In this document: positions 10,229-19,091 of the stretch, piece after piece
Layout of the letters: the number at the start of each line of letters is the position of its first letter
How positions within the stretch are numbered: the stretch's first letter is position 1
Source of the DNA: Tsukamurella paurometabola DSM 20162
Lineage (GTDB): Bacteria > Actinomycetota > Actinomycetes > Mycobacteriales > Mycobacteriaceae
DNA: 64,000 nt
Direction: 5' to 3'
Assembly: GCF_000092225.1 (NCBI RefSeq)
Contig: NC_014158.1
Span: forward strand, 3,906,001-3,970,000
The notes under the pieces: generated by a model
What the model saw: the letters and a program-made list of their open reading frames with translations, nothing else
What the model was told of the DNA's origin: nothing
Databases searched by the model: none
Made by a program: the position numbers and the translations under genes

Positions 10229-11244
10229 TGACGCGTACGGTGCGCTGGCTACCTCGTCCCGCGTCGGCGGCGCTGGCCGTGATCGGCGCGGTCACGCTTG
10301 CGGGGTGCACGGTGAGCCCGGCCAACATGGATCTACGCAATCCGCTCGCCGACGGCGACCAGTACGAACTCACGATGGAGTTCGCCGATGTGCTCAACCT
10401 GCCCGTCGGCGCGCGTCTCGCGCTCGGCGGGCTCACAGTGGGCCGCGTCAAAGCGGTGTCACTGTCGGAGACCGCGGCCACTGTCACGGCGCGCGTGGAC
10501 AAGACCGTCACCCTCCCCACCGACATCCATGCCTCGGTGCTGCAGGACACCCTGCTCGGCGAGGCGTACGTCCGGCTGGAGGCGCCCGAACAGCCGTCAC
10601 CGTCGTCCACCTCGCTGCGGGCGGGCGCGACGCTGCCGCTCGCGCAGACCAGTCCGCCGCGGTCGGTGGAGAGCACGCTCACCATCTTGGCCGATTACTT
10701 CGGTAGCGGCTCCGTCCAGGACATCAGCCGCACCATCACCAAGCTCAACACCTCGCTCCCCAAGGAGCGCCCACAGTTCGATCAGCTCTCGACACAGCTC
10801 AGCCGCGATGTCACAGGGATCGGTGCGTCGACCGCCGAGGTGAACCGCCTGCTCGATTCGGTCTCCGATATGGCGGACCGAACGGCCAAGCAGGAAGCCA
10901 ACTTCACATACACGCTCAACCCGTACAACATGAAGTACTGGAAGAACCAGGGCAAGCTGATGTCGAACATCGGTGTGCTGCTCCCCGCCGTCGGCGGCAT
11001 GCTGCAGCAGGGCTACTGGCTGATCCCCCTGATGAACTCCTCATCGGACCTGTTCGAGTTGCTCACCGCCGATATGGTCTCGCTGGGCAGCGCGATCCAC
11101 GGCGGTTCGATCCTGGTGAACAAGAACCTCGCCCCATTCCTCGCCAAGCCCACGGTGAAGGTGGAGTCAGTGACCGGGCCCGGCGGCCAGGACCTCTCGC
11201 CCGCTGCGGTGAAGCTGCTGCGGATGATCGGACAGGCACGATGA
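10225..11244 (+). CDS. mce4E: Mce-family lipoprotein Mce4E
   Basis: This 339-residue protein carries a clear lipoprotein signal: positive n-region, hydrophobic stretch, and the lipobox L-A-G-C with Cys at residue 28. This is the typical feature of the fifth mce gene (LprN-like in M. tuberculosis Mce4). The MCE domain spans about residues 45-125 and helical repeats follow. Tandem ATGATG lies at 10225; the first is taken because it overlaps the mce4D stop. Confidence 0.92.
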   Translation: MMTRTVRWLPRPASAALAVIGAVTLAGCTVSPANMDLRNPLADGDQYELTMEFADVLNLPVGARLALGGLTVGRVKAVSLSETAATVTARVDKTVTLPTDIHASVLQDTLLGEAYVRLEAPEQPSPSSTSLRAGATLPLAQTSPPRSVESTLTILADYFGSGSVQDISRTITKLNTSLPKERPQFDQLSTQLSRDVTGIGASTAEVNRLLDSVSDMADRTAKQEANFTYTLNPYNMKYWKNQGKLMSNIGVLLPAVGGMLQQGYWLIPLMNSSSDLFELLTADMVSLGSAIHGGSILVNKNLAPFLAKPTVKVESVTGPGGQDLSPAAVKLLRMIGQAR

Positions 11245-12314
11245 CGCGCTCGGGTATCGCCTCCGCACTGGGACTGGTGGCACTGGTCGTGGTATCGGTG
11301 CTGCTGCTGGGACAGCAAGGTGTGCAATGGCTCTTGCCGTCCGATCAGCGCACCGCATACATCCAGCTGACCGACGCCAACGGGCTGATGCAGGGGTCTC
11401 GCGTCCTCGACCGCGGTGTGGAGGTGGGCACTGTGCGGGCGCTGCGAGTCGACGCCGAGCGGGTCGAGGTCGAGGTCGGTTACGACCGGGACACGCGGAT
11501 CAGGTCCGGGGCGAAGGTCAGGGTGCAGAATCTATCGGGCCTGGGCGAGACGTATCTCACGCTGTCCCAGGGCGACGGTGCGCCGTTGCCCGACGGTGCT
11601 CGGCTGACCGGGGTCGTCGACACTTCCGACTCCACCATCGGCGCGCTGTCGAGCTCGCTGTCACGGCTGATGAGCCAGCTCGATCCGGGCACGGTGCAGC
11701 GGTTGCTCACGCGCGCCGATGCCGCCCTGCCCGCGCAACAGCAGACGGTGCCCACGATCGATGCCGGCGCGGTACTGACCGCAACGTCGATCCTGAGGCA
11801 ATTGCCCGATATCGGCGACATCCTCAAGTCCTTCAACTCGATCACCCCGCGCGCGGAGCAGATCGGCCCACTGCTGCTCTCGCTCGACGCACCGCTGCGC
11901 ACGTTCGGCAAAGGCTACGGCGAGATGGCGCCGTTCGCGGTGTCGTACATCATGGAGGGCGACTACCCGAACGTCATCAAGAACGGAATGCTGGAGCTGT
12001 TCAAGGTGATCCAGAAGTTCGAGGACGATGCGGCGCCCAGCGTGAAGTACCTCTCGGAGCTCGTCCTACCGTCGGCGCGGGCGATCGCCGAACCACTGTC
12101 CACGATCAACGCCGGCGCGCTCCTCGACACCGCACTGGGGTCAGTGCGCGGCCGTGACGGCGTCACGCTGCGCCTGGCTCCGCGGGACGCGGCACCCGGA
12201 CCGGCCCCGTCCGCGACGCCCGTGCCGTCTGGGAATACCTCCGCGGCATCGTCGTCCGGTCCGCGGCCGGCGGAACGGACCGCCACCTCGTCCTCGCCCA
12301 CCAAACCTCGCTGA
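11241..12314 (+). CDS. mce4F: Mce-family protein Mce4F with Pro/Ser/Ala-rich tail
   Basis: This 357-residue protein is the last mce gene of the operon, with start ATG 11241 overlapping mce4E. The N-terminal membrane anchor is at about residues 6-25, the MCE domain at about 35-115 (GLMQGSRVLDRGVEVGTVRAL), and then helices. The final ~45 residues are low-complexity Pro/Ser/Ala/Thr, as often seen at Mce F C-termini, and probably disordered near the outer membrane. fadE34 follows after 19 bases and may be in the same transcript. Confidence 0.92.
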   Translation: MTRSGIASALGLVALVVVSVLLLGQQGVQWLLPSDQRTAYIQLTDANGLMQGSRVLDRGVEVGTVRALRVDAERVEVEVGYDRDTRIRSGAKVRVQNLSGLGETYLTLSQGDGAPLPDGARLTGVVDTSDSTIGALSSSLSRLMSQLDPGTVQRLLTRADAALPAQQQTVPTIDAGAVLTATSILRQLPDIGDILKSFNSITPRAEQIGPLLLSLDAPLRTFGKGYGEMAPFAVSYIMEGDYPNVIKNGMLELFKVIQKFEDDAAPSVKYLSELVLPSARAIAEPLSTINAGALLDTALGSVRGRDGVTLRLAPRDAAPGPAPSATPVPSGNTSAASSSGPRPAERTATSSSPTKPR

Positions 12315-12333
12315 CCAGAGCCGAAGGAGAACC

Positions 12334-14418
12334 GTGGCACTCGCCGTCACCGACGTCCAGCTCGCCCTGGCCGAGTCGATCCGCGACTGGGCCGAACGCG
12401 CCCATCCGATCGACGCCGCCCGTTCCGGCGACCCGGGCGCCACCGAGAAGGCGTGGCGCGGGCTCGCCGATATCGGCGTCTTCGGGATCACGTTGTCCGA
12501 GGAGCTGGGCGGCATGGGTGGTTCCGCCGAGGATGCCGCTGCGGCGGTCGAGGCGGCGGCGCTGGTGCTGGCACCGGGCCCGGTGGGTGGCACCGTCACG
12601 GTCGCGGCGCTGCTCGAACACTTCCTGCGCGATGACGACCACCTGGCCGCGACCCGAGCGGCCCTGGCCGCCGGCGACGCCCGCGCCGCGGTGGTACTCG
12701 GCGGGGACGGGACCCTCGTCGCCGATGCGGAGTCCGCATCGCATCTGCTGATCGAGGCCCCCGGCGGCATGTGGCACCTCCTGCCGCCCGGCCACCCCGG
12801 AGTCCGCGTGGAACCGCAGACGGGTCTGGACGGTTCACGCCCGCTCGGCCGGGTTCACCTGACAGAGGTCGTCTTCCACGACGCCACCGCCGTTCCCGGA
12901 CTCACGTTCGCCGACGCCGAGGCGTGGGTCGCGACCTTCGTCGCCGCTGAGGCCTCCGCGGTGGCGGCCTGGGCGCTGCGCACCGCAGCGGAGTACTCCC
13001 GGGTCCGGGTGCAGTTCGGCAAGCCGATCGGTTCGTTCCAGGCGATCAAACAGATCGCCGCCGACATGTTGTGCCGGTCCGAGCAGGCGGCCGCGCTGGC
13101 CTGGGACGCCGCGCGCAGCGCTGGGGGCGGCGAGGAGCATCGGCTGGCGGCGGCCGTCGGCGCGGCCGGGGCACTGGAAGCCGCGGTCGCCAACGCCAAG
13201 GACGTGATCCAGGTACTCGGGGGTATCGGCTTCACGTGGGAACACGACGCGCACCTCTATCTGCGCCGAGCCCTCGCTCTGCGGCAGCTCGCGGGTGGCA
13301 CCCACGGGCTGCGGCGCCGCGCCGCGGAGTTGGCCCGGAGTGGGGTGCGGCGCCGGTACGACGTGTCCGTCGAGGGCGACCACGACGGGGCGGCCGCGGA
13401 AGCGAAGGCGATCGCCGCGCTCCCCGAGGCGGACCGCCGTCGCGCACTGGCCGAATCCGGACTGCTGGTGCCCCACTGGGATCCGCCGTACGGCCGCGGA
13501 GCGGGACCGGCGGAGCAGATCGTGCTCGATACCGCGCTCGACGCCGCGGGCGTGGAGCGTCCGCCGCTGGTGATCGGGGCGTGGGCGGCTCCGACGATCC
13601 TGGAGCACGGCACTGCCGACCAGGCGCAACGTTTCGTCTGGCCCACTCTGCTGGGCGAGATCAGTTGGTGCCAGCTGTTCAGCGAACCGGAGGCGGGTTC
13701 CGATCTGGCGGCGCTGCGCACCCGGGCCGTCCGGGCCGAGGGCGGATGGCGGCTCACCGGGCAGAAGGTGTGGACCTCACTGGCGCACTCGGCCGATTGG
13801 GCCATCTGCCTGGCCCGCACGAACCCGGAGGCGCCGAAGCACAAGGGCATCACGTACTTCCTGGTCGATATGCGCTCCCCCGGAATCGATATCCGGCCGC
13901 TGCGCGAGATCACCGGTGATGAACGGTTCAACGAGGTCTTCCTCGAGGAGGTCTTCGTACCCGACGAGTGCGTGGTCGGCGATGTCGACGGCGGCTGGCG
14001 TCTGGCACGCACCACGCTCGCCAACGAGCGGGTCGCGATGAGCGGCAACGGGCTCGGCGCGCGGCTCGAGGCGCTGATCGGGCGGCCGGAGATCGACGAC
14101 GCCGACTTGGGCGAGCTGATCACCGAGGCCGCATCGTGTGCACTGCTGGACCTGCGCGCGGTGATCGCCAGCGTCGGCGGCCAGGATCCGGGACCATCGT
14201 CCAGCGTGCGCAAGCTGGTGGGCGTGCAGCACCGTCAGTCCGTGGCCGAGGCCGCCCTGCTGTGCCTCGGCCCCGACGGGGCGGTCGCCGGCCCGGAGGA
14301 CCCCGAGGACGAGCGCTACGAGTTCCTCCTCACTCGCTGCCTGTCGATCGCCGGCGGCACCTCCCAAATCCTCCGCAACGTGGCCGCGGAACACCTGCTC
14401 GGCCTCCCCCGCTCCTAA
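12334..14418 (+). CDS. fadE34: Fused double acyl-CoA dehydrogenase FadE34 (ChsE3-like)
   Basis: This 694-residue protein contains two acyl-CoA dehydrogenase halves in one chain. The N half has RVQFGKPIGSFQAIKQ and GGIGFTWEHDAHLYLRRA. The C half has LFSEPEAGSDLAALRTRA, GQKVWTSLAHSADW and the terminal SIAGGTSQILRNVAAEHLLGLPR. M. tuberculosis FadE34 has this fused layout and sits next to kstR, and it dehydrogenates short-side-chain steroid-CoA thioesters. GTG 12334 follows GAAGGAGA. Its position directly after mce4F suggests co-transcription from the mce4 KstR promoter. The fusion replaces the two-gene heterotetramers used by the other FadE pairs in this window. Confidence 0.93.
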   Translation: MALAVTDVQLALAESIRDWAERAHPIDAARSGDPGATEKAWRGLADIGVFGITLSEELGGMGGSAEDAAAAVEAAALVLAPGPVGGTVTVAALLEHFLRDDDHLAATRAALAAGDARAAVVLGGDGTLVADAESASHLLIEAPGGMWHLLPPGHPGVRVEPQTGLDGSRPLGRVHLTEVVFHDATAVPGLTFADAEAWVATFVAAEASAVAAWALRTAAEYSRVRVQFGKPIGSFQAIKQIAADMLCRSEQAAALAWDAARSAGGGEEHRLAAAVGAAGALEAAVANAKDVIQVLGGIGFTWEHDAHLYLRRALALRQLAGGTHGLRRRAAELARSGVRRRYDVSVEGDHDGAAAEAKAIAALPEADRRRALAESGLLVPHWDPPYGRGAGPAEQIVLDTALDAAGVERPPLVIGAWAAPTILEHGTADQAQRFVWPTLLGEISWCQLFSEPEAGSDLAALRTRAVRAEGGWRLTGQKVWTSLAHSADWAICLARTNPEAPKHKGITYFLVDMRSPGIDIRPLREITGDERFNEVFLEEVFVPDECVVGDVDGGWRLARTTLANERVAMSGNGLGARLEALIGRPEIDDADLGELITEAASCALLDLRAVIASVGGQDPGPSSSVRKLVGVQHRQSVAEAALLCLGPDGAVAGPEDPEDERYEFLLTRCLSIAGGTSQILRNVAAEHLLGLPRS

Positions 14419-14430
14419 CCACTTCCGACA

Positions 14431-14445
14431 TAACAGCGTTAGCCC
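14431..14445. repeat. 15-bp repeat TAACAGCGTTAGCCC, copy 1
   Basis: Copy 1 of a 15-base sequence that occurs again at 15545-15559 and inverted at 15585-15599. The three copies bracket hsaE and the ferredoxin gene. The core TAAC-AGC-GTTA is a near-palindrome. The function is unknown; it could be an operator, or an interspersed element also used as a hairpin arm. Confidence 0.7.
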
Positions 14446-14512
14446 ATTCGCCGACCAGCGAGTTCGTCTGCGACGAGTGCTACCAAGCTCGCCGGATCCA
14501 CCCCACATCCAC

Positions 14513-14526
14513 TGGAACGTGTTCTA
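14513..14526. promoter_or_regulatory. KstR operator overlapping the hsaE promoter
   Basis: TGGAACGTGTTCTA is a full match to TnnAACnnGTTnnA. Its last two bases start a TAGTAT -10 box (14525-14530) exactly 6 bases before the hsaE ATG, implying a leaderless, KstR-repressed transcript. Confidence 0.9.
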
Positions 14527-14536
14527 GTATGGCGCC

Positions 14537-15322
14537 ATGGATGACTCCGCCGTCGCCGCCGCGGCCGACGCCCTGCTGGGCGCCTACTCCGCCGGGGCGC
14601 CGATCGACCCGATCATCGGTACCTACCCGGACGCCACGATCACCGACGCCTACCGGATCCAACAGGAGCAGGTGCGTCGCTGGGAGGCTGCCGGCGACCA
14701 CGTCAAAGGCCACAAGGTGGGCCTCGCTTCACTCGCCATGCAGCGCCAGATGAACGTCTACGAACCCGACTTCGGCCATCTCACGGCCTCGATGTTCCAC
14801 CTGGAGCATCTCCCGATCGACGCATCCGGATGGCTGCAGCCGCGGATCGAACCGGAGATCGGCTTCATCCTGGGCCGCGAGTTGACAGGTCCGGGCGTCA
14901 CCGTCGCCGACGCGATCCGCGCGATCGACTACGTGGTCCCGGCACTCGAGGTGGTCGATTCCCGGATCCGCGACTGGAACATCTCCATCGTCGACACGGT
15001 CGCCGACAACGCCTCGTCAGGCGGGGTGGTGCTGGGCAGCAAGCCCACCAGAATCGACGCCCTCGACCTCATCGACGTGGGCTGCACGTTCTGGATCGGG
15101 GGGCAACAGGTCGGTACCGGAACCGGTGGCGCCGTGCTCGGTTCGCCGATCAATGCCCTGGTGTGGCTCGCCAACACGGTCGGCCCGCTGGGAACGACGC
15201 TCGAACCCGGGCACGTCGTCCTGCCCGGCTCCATGACCAGGGCCGAATCGGTCCGGCCGGGCGACACGATCATCGCCGACATGGGGCCGCTGGGTTCCGT
15301 GACCGCGGTCCTGGCCCCCTGA
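14537..15322 (+). CDS. hsaE: 2-hydroxypenta-2,4-dienoate hydratase HsaE
   Basis: This 261-residue member of the fumarylacetoacetase-like hydratase family (MhpD/HsaE) carries KGHKVGLAS near residue 58, the metal-ligand region ARIEPEIGF-type (here RIEPEIGFILGREL) and VVDSRIRDW. It hydrates the dienoate released from 4,9-DSHA by HsaD to 4-hydroxy-2-oxo acid, the substrate of HsaF. ATG 14537 is 6 bases after the -10 with no ribosome site, so translation is probably leaderless. The ferredoxin follows by 20 bases. Confidence 0.93.
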   Translation: MDDSAVAAAADALLGAYSAGAPIDPIIGTYPDATITDAYRIQQEQVRRWEAAGDHVKGHKVGLASLAMQRQMNVYEPDFGHLTASMFHLEHLPIDASGWLQPRIEPEIGFILGRELTGPGVTVADAIRAIDYVVPALEVVDSRIRDWNISIVDTVADNASSGGVVLGSKPTRIDALDLIDVGCTFWIGGQQVGTGTGGAVLGSPINALVWLANTVGPLGTTLEPGHVVLPGSMTRAESVRPGDTIIADMGPLGSVTAVLAP

Positions 15323-15342
15323 GTCCCACGAACGGAGAAAAC

Positions 15343-15531
15343 ATGAAGATCATCATCGGCGACGCCTGCACCGGATTCGGTGTCTGCGAGGGTATCCGTC
15401 CGGACGTCTTCGAGGTCAACGACGAGGGATTCGCCGAGGCCACCGACGAGGGCCTCACCGACGCCGACCGCGAGGACATCGAGTACGCCGCCTCCCAATG
15501 CCCCACCCAGGCGATCCGCATCGAGAACTGA
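15343..15531 (+). CDS. Small 3Fe-4S/4Fe-4S ferredoxin (FdxD-like)
   Basis: This 62-residue ferredoxin has Cys 9, 15 and 53 in a C-x5-C...CP arrangement; the central position between the first two Cys is Phe 12, so a 3Fe-4S cluster is most likely. Such single-cluster ferredoxins feed electrons to cytochromes P450. M. tuberculosis FdxD (Rv3503c) lies in the KstR regulon next to the fadE26-27 block, whereas here the gene follows hsaE. Possible partners are Cyp125 (this window) or a Rieske oxygenase elsewhere. ATG 15343 is preceded by ACGGAGAAA. It is co-transcribed with hsaE. Confidence 0.85.
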   Translation: MKIIIGDACTGFGVCEGIRPDVFEVNDEGFAEATDEGLTDADREDIEYAASQCPTQAIRIEN

Positions 15532-15544
15532 GCCACTCCCGCCT

Positions 15545-15559
15545 TAACAGCGTTAGCCC
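15545..15559. repeat. 15-bp repeat TAACAGCGTTAGCCC, copy 2
   Basis: Exact direct copy of the 14431-14445 sequence; it forms the left arm of the hairpin downstream of the ferredoxin gene. Confidence 0.8.
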
Positions 15560-15584
15560 CTACCGAACCCGCAGGTGACGGTAT

Positions 15585-15599
15585 GGGCTAACGCTGTTA
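15585..15599. repeat. 15-bp repeat TAACAGCGTTAGCCC, copy 3 (inverted)
   Basis: Exact reverse complement of the 15-mer, forming the right arm of the hairpin. Reading it in the same sense as copy 1, the identity extends two further bases (AT). Confidence 0.8.
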
Positions 15600-15644
15600 C
15601 GTCAAGGGCGGTAGTCCGACGGTGCGCACGCCGGGCCCCAGCTC

Positions 15645-16694
15645 TCACGCCGTCTGCGCCGCCGACATCTCGACGGCGATGGCGATGATCATGTCCTCCT
15701 GCCCGCCGACGTATCCGCGGCGACCGCACTCGTAGAGGATCTCGTGCGCGGGGACCCCGTAGCGAGCCGCGGCGCGCTCGGCGTGCAGCAGGAAGCTGGA
15801 GTACACGCCGGCGTAACCCTGCACGATCGAGCTTCGATCCATCACCGGCAGCCGGGTGATGTACGGCTTGACCACGTCCTCCGCGGCGGCCATGAGTGCA
15901 TCCTTGTCAGTGCCGGTGCGCACGCCGAGACGCTCGAACGTGGCGGCGAGTACCTCGGTCGGCGAATTGCCCGCTCCCGCGCCCAGTGCCAGCAGTGAGC
16001 CATCGATCTGCTTCGCTCCCGCGCGGTACGCCAGAACCGAATTCGCCACGCCGAAGCTGAGATTCTGGTGCCCGTGGTAGCCCACGTGGGCATCCGCACC
16101 CAGCTCCGCGACCAGCGCCGCCACGCGATCAGCGGCGTCTTCGAGGATCAGCGCACCCGCGGAATCCACAACGTAGACGCATTGGCAGCCTGCATCGGCC
16201 ATGATGCGGGCCTGCTTCGCCAGCGCCTCGGGTGCGGACATGTGCGAGAGCATGAGGAAGCCCACCGTCTCCAGCCCGAGTTCCCGTGCGGCACCGAAGT
16301 GCTGGATGGACACATCGGCCTCGGTGCAATGCGTCGCGATGCGCAGGGCACCGGCGCCGAGGTCGGCGGCCACGCGGATGTCCTCGACGGTGCCGAGCCC
16401 CGGGAGCATGAGCACGGCGATCTTGGCCTGCTGCGCCTCGTCGACGGCGGCGGCGATGAGCTTGCGCTCGTCGACCAGGGAGAATCCGTAGTTGAAGGTG
16501 CTGCCGCCGAGGCCGTCTCCGTGGGTCACCTCGATGAGCGAGACGCCGGCGTCGTCGAGCGCGCGGACCGTGTCGCGCACGTTCTGCTCGGTGAACTGGT
16601 GGGCCATCGCGTGGCTGCCGTCACGCAACGACGTGTCCACGATGCGCACGTCCCGGTCGGGGTCGTTCCAGAGGTCGCCGTTGATGCCGGTCAT
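15645..16694 (-). CDS. hsaF: 4-hydroxy-2-oxovalerate aldolase HsaF
   Basis: This 349-residue DmpG/HsaF-type class II aldolase has the N-terminal [19 protein letters not shown] (catalytic Arg-Asp and metal Asp) and the [15 protein letters not shown] metal-binding HxH. The C-terminal communication domain ([13 protein letters not shown]) contacts HsaG. It splits 4-hydroxy-2-oxohexanoate-type acids to pyruvate and an aldehyde that is channelled to HsaG. It starts at ATG 16694, overlapping the hsaG stop by 4 bases, consistent with the obligate HsaF-HsaG complex. Confidence 0.95.
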   Translation of the reverse strand: MTGINGDLWNDPDRDVRIVDTSLRDGSHAMAHQFTEQNVRDTVRALDDAGVSLIEVTHGDGLGGSTFNYGFSLVDERKLIAAAVDEAQQAKIAVLMLPGLGTVEDIRVAADLGAGALRIATHCTEADVSIQHFGAARELGLETVGFLMLSHMSAPEALAKQARIMADAGCQCVYVVDSAGALILEDAADRVAALVAELGADAHVGYHGHQNLSFGVANSVLAYRAGAKQIDGSLLALGAGAGNSPTEVLAATFERLGVRTGTDKDALMAAAEDVVKPYITRLPVMDRSSIVQGYAGVYSSFLLHAERAAARYGVPAHEILYECGRRGYVGGQEDMIIAIAVEMSAAQTA

Positions 16695-17599
16695 GCGTTC
16701 ACTCCTGCCAGGATGCGCTGCGCGAGCAGCTCGCCGGCGCGCGCGGCGGCGGCGGTCATGATGTCGAGGTTGCCCGCGTAGGTGGGCAAGTAGTCGCCGT
16801 TGCCCGCGACCTCCAGGAAGACCGCGACGCGCGCCTTACCCTCCCAGCCCGGGCGGGCCTCGTCGTACTGCGGCGGGGCCTTGAGCGTGTAACCCGGGAC
16901 GTACACCTGGACGTCGGCCACCATCTTCTCGATCGAGGCGGTGATCGCGTCGCGGTCGGCCTCGGGATCAATGGCACAGAACACGGTGTCGCGCATGATC
17001 ATCGGCGGCTCGACCGGATTGATGATGATGATCGCCTTACCCTTGGCGGCGCCGCCGACCTCCTCGATCGCACGCGCGGTGGTCTCGGTGAACTCATCGA
17101 TGTTGGCGCGCGTCCCGGGCCCTGCGGAACGGGACGACACCGATGCGACGATCTCCGCATAGCTCACCGGCGTGACCCGGCTGACCGCATGCACGATCGG
17201 GATCGTGGCTTGCCCACCGCAGGTGATCATGTTGATGTTCGGCACATCCAGCTGCGACTCGAGGTTCACTACCGGACAGGCCAGTGGTCCGACCGCCGCC
17301 GGCGTCAGGTCGACGGCCACGATGCCCGCCTCCTTGTACCGGGGTGCGTGGGCGCGGTGCGCCTTCGCCGAGGTCGCCTCGAACACGATCTGCGGGGGTT
17401 CCGACTGCGCCAGCAGCCAATCCACGCCATCCGCCGAGGTACGCAGACCCCATTCGGCGGCCCGCTTCAGACCATCCGATCCCGGGTCGACGCCCACCAT
17501 GTATTTCACGTCCACGTGCTCGCTGCGCCGCAGCTTGGCCAGTAGGTCCGTGCCTATGTTCCCCGGGCCGACGATCGCCGCGGTCACTTTCTCCGTCAT
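16691..17599 (-). CDS. hsaG: Acylating acetaldehyde/propionaldehyde dehydrogenase HsaG
   Basis: This 302-residue DmpF/HsaG-type enzyme has a Rossmann start [12 protein letters not shown], the catalytic Cys in [14 protein letters not shown], and the C-terminal dimer/aldolase interface [10 protein letters not shown]. It converts the aldehyde from HsaF to acyl-CoA (propionyl-CoA from cholesterol) with NAD and CoA. ATG 17599 is chosen by alignment; a start 36 bases upstream in frame would add a non-family extension. It is divergent from an IclR gene with only 39 bases between start codons, and no KstR site is visible there. Confidence 0.94.
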   Translation of the reverse strand: MTEKVTAAIVGPGNIGTDLLAKLRRSEHVDVKYMVGVDPGSDGLKRAAEWGLRTSADGVDWLLAQSEPPQIVFEATSAKAHRAHAPRYKEAGIVAVDLTPAAVGPLACPVVNLESQLDVPNINMITCGGQATIPIVHAVSRVTPVSYAEIVASVSSRSAGPGTRANIDEFTETTARAIEEVGGAAKGKAIIIINPVEPPMIMRDTVFCAIDPEADRDAITASIEKMVADVQVYVPGYTLKAPPQYDEARPGWEGKARVAVFLEVAGNGDYLPTYAGNLDIMTAAAARAGELLAQRILAGVNA

Positions 17600-17638
17600 A
17601 TGCCCACGATGCGGCCGGACGGCTGCCAGACTCAACGC

Positions 17639-18394
17639 ATGTGTCCCGCTGAGCGGAACGACGGTGCGGTGGTCATTCGAGCCGCCGCACTGCTCTGCGC
17701 GTACCGTCCGGGTGACGGCGCGCTCGGGGTCTCCGAACTCGCTCGCCGCACCGGCCTACCGAAGTCCACCGTTCACCGGCTCTCCGGCAACCTCGTCGAT
17801 GCCGGGCTCCTCGAACGTTCGGGCACCGCGCTGCGCCTGGGGCTTCGACTCTTCGAAATCGGGCAGCTGGCCACCGGACACCGCGACCTCGTGGACGCCG
17901 CTCGGCCCGTCCTCGCAGACCTCCGCTCCGCCACCCGCAGCACCGTGCACCTGGCTCGGCTCGAAGGCGCCGAAGTCGTGTATTTCGAGGTGCTTCCGGG
18001 TCCGGACGCCCCGAACCTGCGATCCCGGGTGGGCGGAAGGATGCCCGCCCACGCCACCGGCGTGGGCAAGGCGATCCTGGCGTTCGCGGGCGACGATGCC
18101 CTCGGTCCGGTTCTCGCCGCCGGACTGCCGCGGCTGAGCACGCGCACCATCACCTCCCCCGCCCTGCTCAGGAGGCAGCTGCAGCGGATCCGCGACGACG
18201 GGGTGGCGTACGAGCGCGAGGAATCCGGGAACGGGACGGTGTGTGTGGCGTGCCCGATCCTCGACGGCAACGGCGCGCCGGTCGCTGCCGTCTCCGTGGC
18301 GGGCTGGAGCAACCGGATGCGTCCCGAGCGCGTGGCTCCGGCGGTCCGCGCTGCGGCGCTCACCCTGTCCCGCGTCGCCGGCTCACGGGGATAG
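17639..18394 (+). CDS. IclR-family transcriptional regulator
   Basis: This 251-residue protein has an N-terminal winged helix ([20 protein letters not shown] at about residues 30-50). The C-terminal IclR effector domain contains [26 protein letters not shown] and [12 protein letters not shown]. IclR proteins sense small acids. Being divergent from hsaG-hsaF with a 39-base gap, it most likely controls that operon and itself. An in-frame ATG at 17600 would overlap the hsaG start; ATG 17639 fits the family length better. Confidence 0.85.
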   Translation: MCPAERNDGAVVIRAAALLCAYRPGDGALGVSELARRTGLPKSTVHRLSGNLVDAGLLERSGTALRLGLRLFEIGQLATGHRDLVDAARPVLADLRSATRSTVHLARLEGAEVVYFEVLPGPDAPNLRSRVGGRMPAHATGVGKAILAFAGDDALGPVLAAGLPRLSTRTITSPALLRRQLQRIRDDGVAYEREESGNGTVCVACPILDGNGAPVAAVSVAGWSNRMRPERVAPAVRAAALTLSRVAGSRG

Positions 18395-18416
18395 CCCGGA
18401 TGATCGGCCACCGCAC

Positions 18417-19091
18417 TCAGAAGTGCAGGGCCACCTCCGGTTCCGCGGGGTCGCTGAAGTCCACCACGGCAACACCACGGCGCGCACCGTCGTAGACCGT
18501 GGCAGTCACGGTAGCGCCGGCCGCGAGCACCTTCTCGACCCGCAGGCCCCGGCCGCGTAAGAGGCGCACAGCGCGATCACGCCCGGCGGCGCCGACACCG
18601 CGGAGTCCTGCGAGGAAGCCGAGGGCGGCCTCGCGGCCGAGGATGCGGAACAACCTGGGCCCCACCATGCTCCCGGCTACCATCCCACTGGCACCGGAGC
18701 GCAGGAGCTGAGCGATCATGCCGCGCAGTTCCCAATGTGCGTACAGTGCGCTGATGCGTGCACCGTCGGGACCATCGACGATGGTATAGCGCAGATGCAT
18801 CGGGATATGGAGGGTGACACCGGGATTCATGGTCGTATGCACGGTCAGGTCACGGATCATCGTGTCCTGGTCGACAATATCGTGCTCCACATCGAAAACG
18901 ATCCGGTTGGGCGCGATGAACATGTCGTAGAACCGCGAGATCGCCTCGGGAGTGGTCTGCGGACGCGACCCGACCGGATCATGCACAGCACCACCGGCGG
19001 CGAACAGGGCCGTCCACGCCTGCTTGTCGTGCGCAGCAACGGCGGCCGGCGACGCCTCCACCACTGTGCGGATCGCTTCGGCGGTCGGCAT
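18417..19091 (-). CDS. SnoaL/NTF2-like (ketosteroid-isomerase-fold) protein
   Basis: This 224-residue protein has an N-terminal NTF2-like domain at about residues 1-130: AVAAHDKQAWTALFAA, VHDPVGSRPQTTPEAISRFYDMF, and strand-rich LRYTIVDGPDGARISALYAHWELR. An Ala/Gly/Arg-rich helical C-terminus of unclear role follows. The fold is shared by ketosteroid isomerases and many unrelated enzymes. As the last gene of a KstR-site operon with two SDRs, a steroid or steroid-CoA isomerase or hydratase role is possible, but no catalytic assignment can be made. It abuts the upstream SDR stop with no gap. Confidence 0.75.
   Translation of the reverse strand: MPTAEAIRTVVEASPAAVAAHDKQAWTALFAAGGAVHDPVGSRPQTTPEAISRFYDMFIAPNRIVFDVEHDIVDQDTMIRDLTVHTTMNPGVTLHIPMHLRYTIVDGPDGARISALYAHWELRGMIAQLLRSGASGMVAGSMVGPRLFRILGREAALGFLAGLRGVGAAGRDRAVRLLRGRGLRVEKVLAAGATVTATVYDGARRGVAVVDFSDPAEPEVALHF

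Larger units (their letters stand above)
15539..15611. terminator. Long inverted repeat between convergent ferredoxin and hsaF genes, probable bidirectional terminator
   Basis: The arms at 15545-15565 and 15579-15599 pair over 21 bases with one mismatch around a 13-base loop. Outer CCGCC (15539-15543) can also pair with GGCGG (15607-15611). It sits between convergent genes, with no U-run. Each arm contains the 15-bp repeat also found at 14431. Confidence 0.65.

Noticed and set aside
14431-14445. TAACAGCGTTA as a KstR site
   Set aside because: The AAC and GTT halves are three bases apart rather than two and the flanks differ; a perfect KstR site lies 70 bases away.
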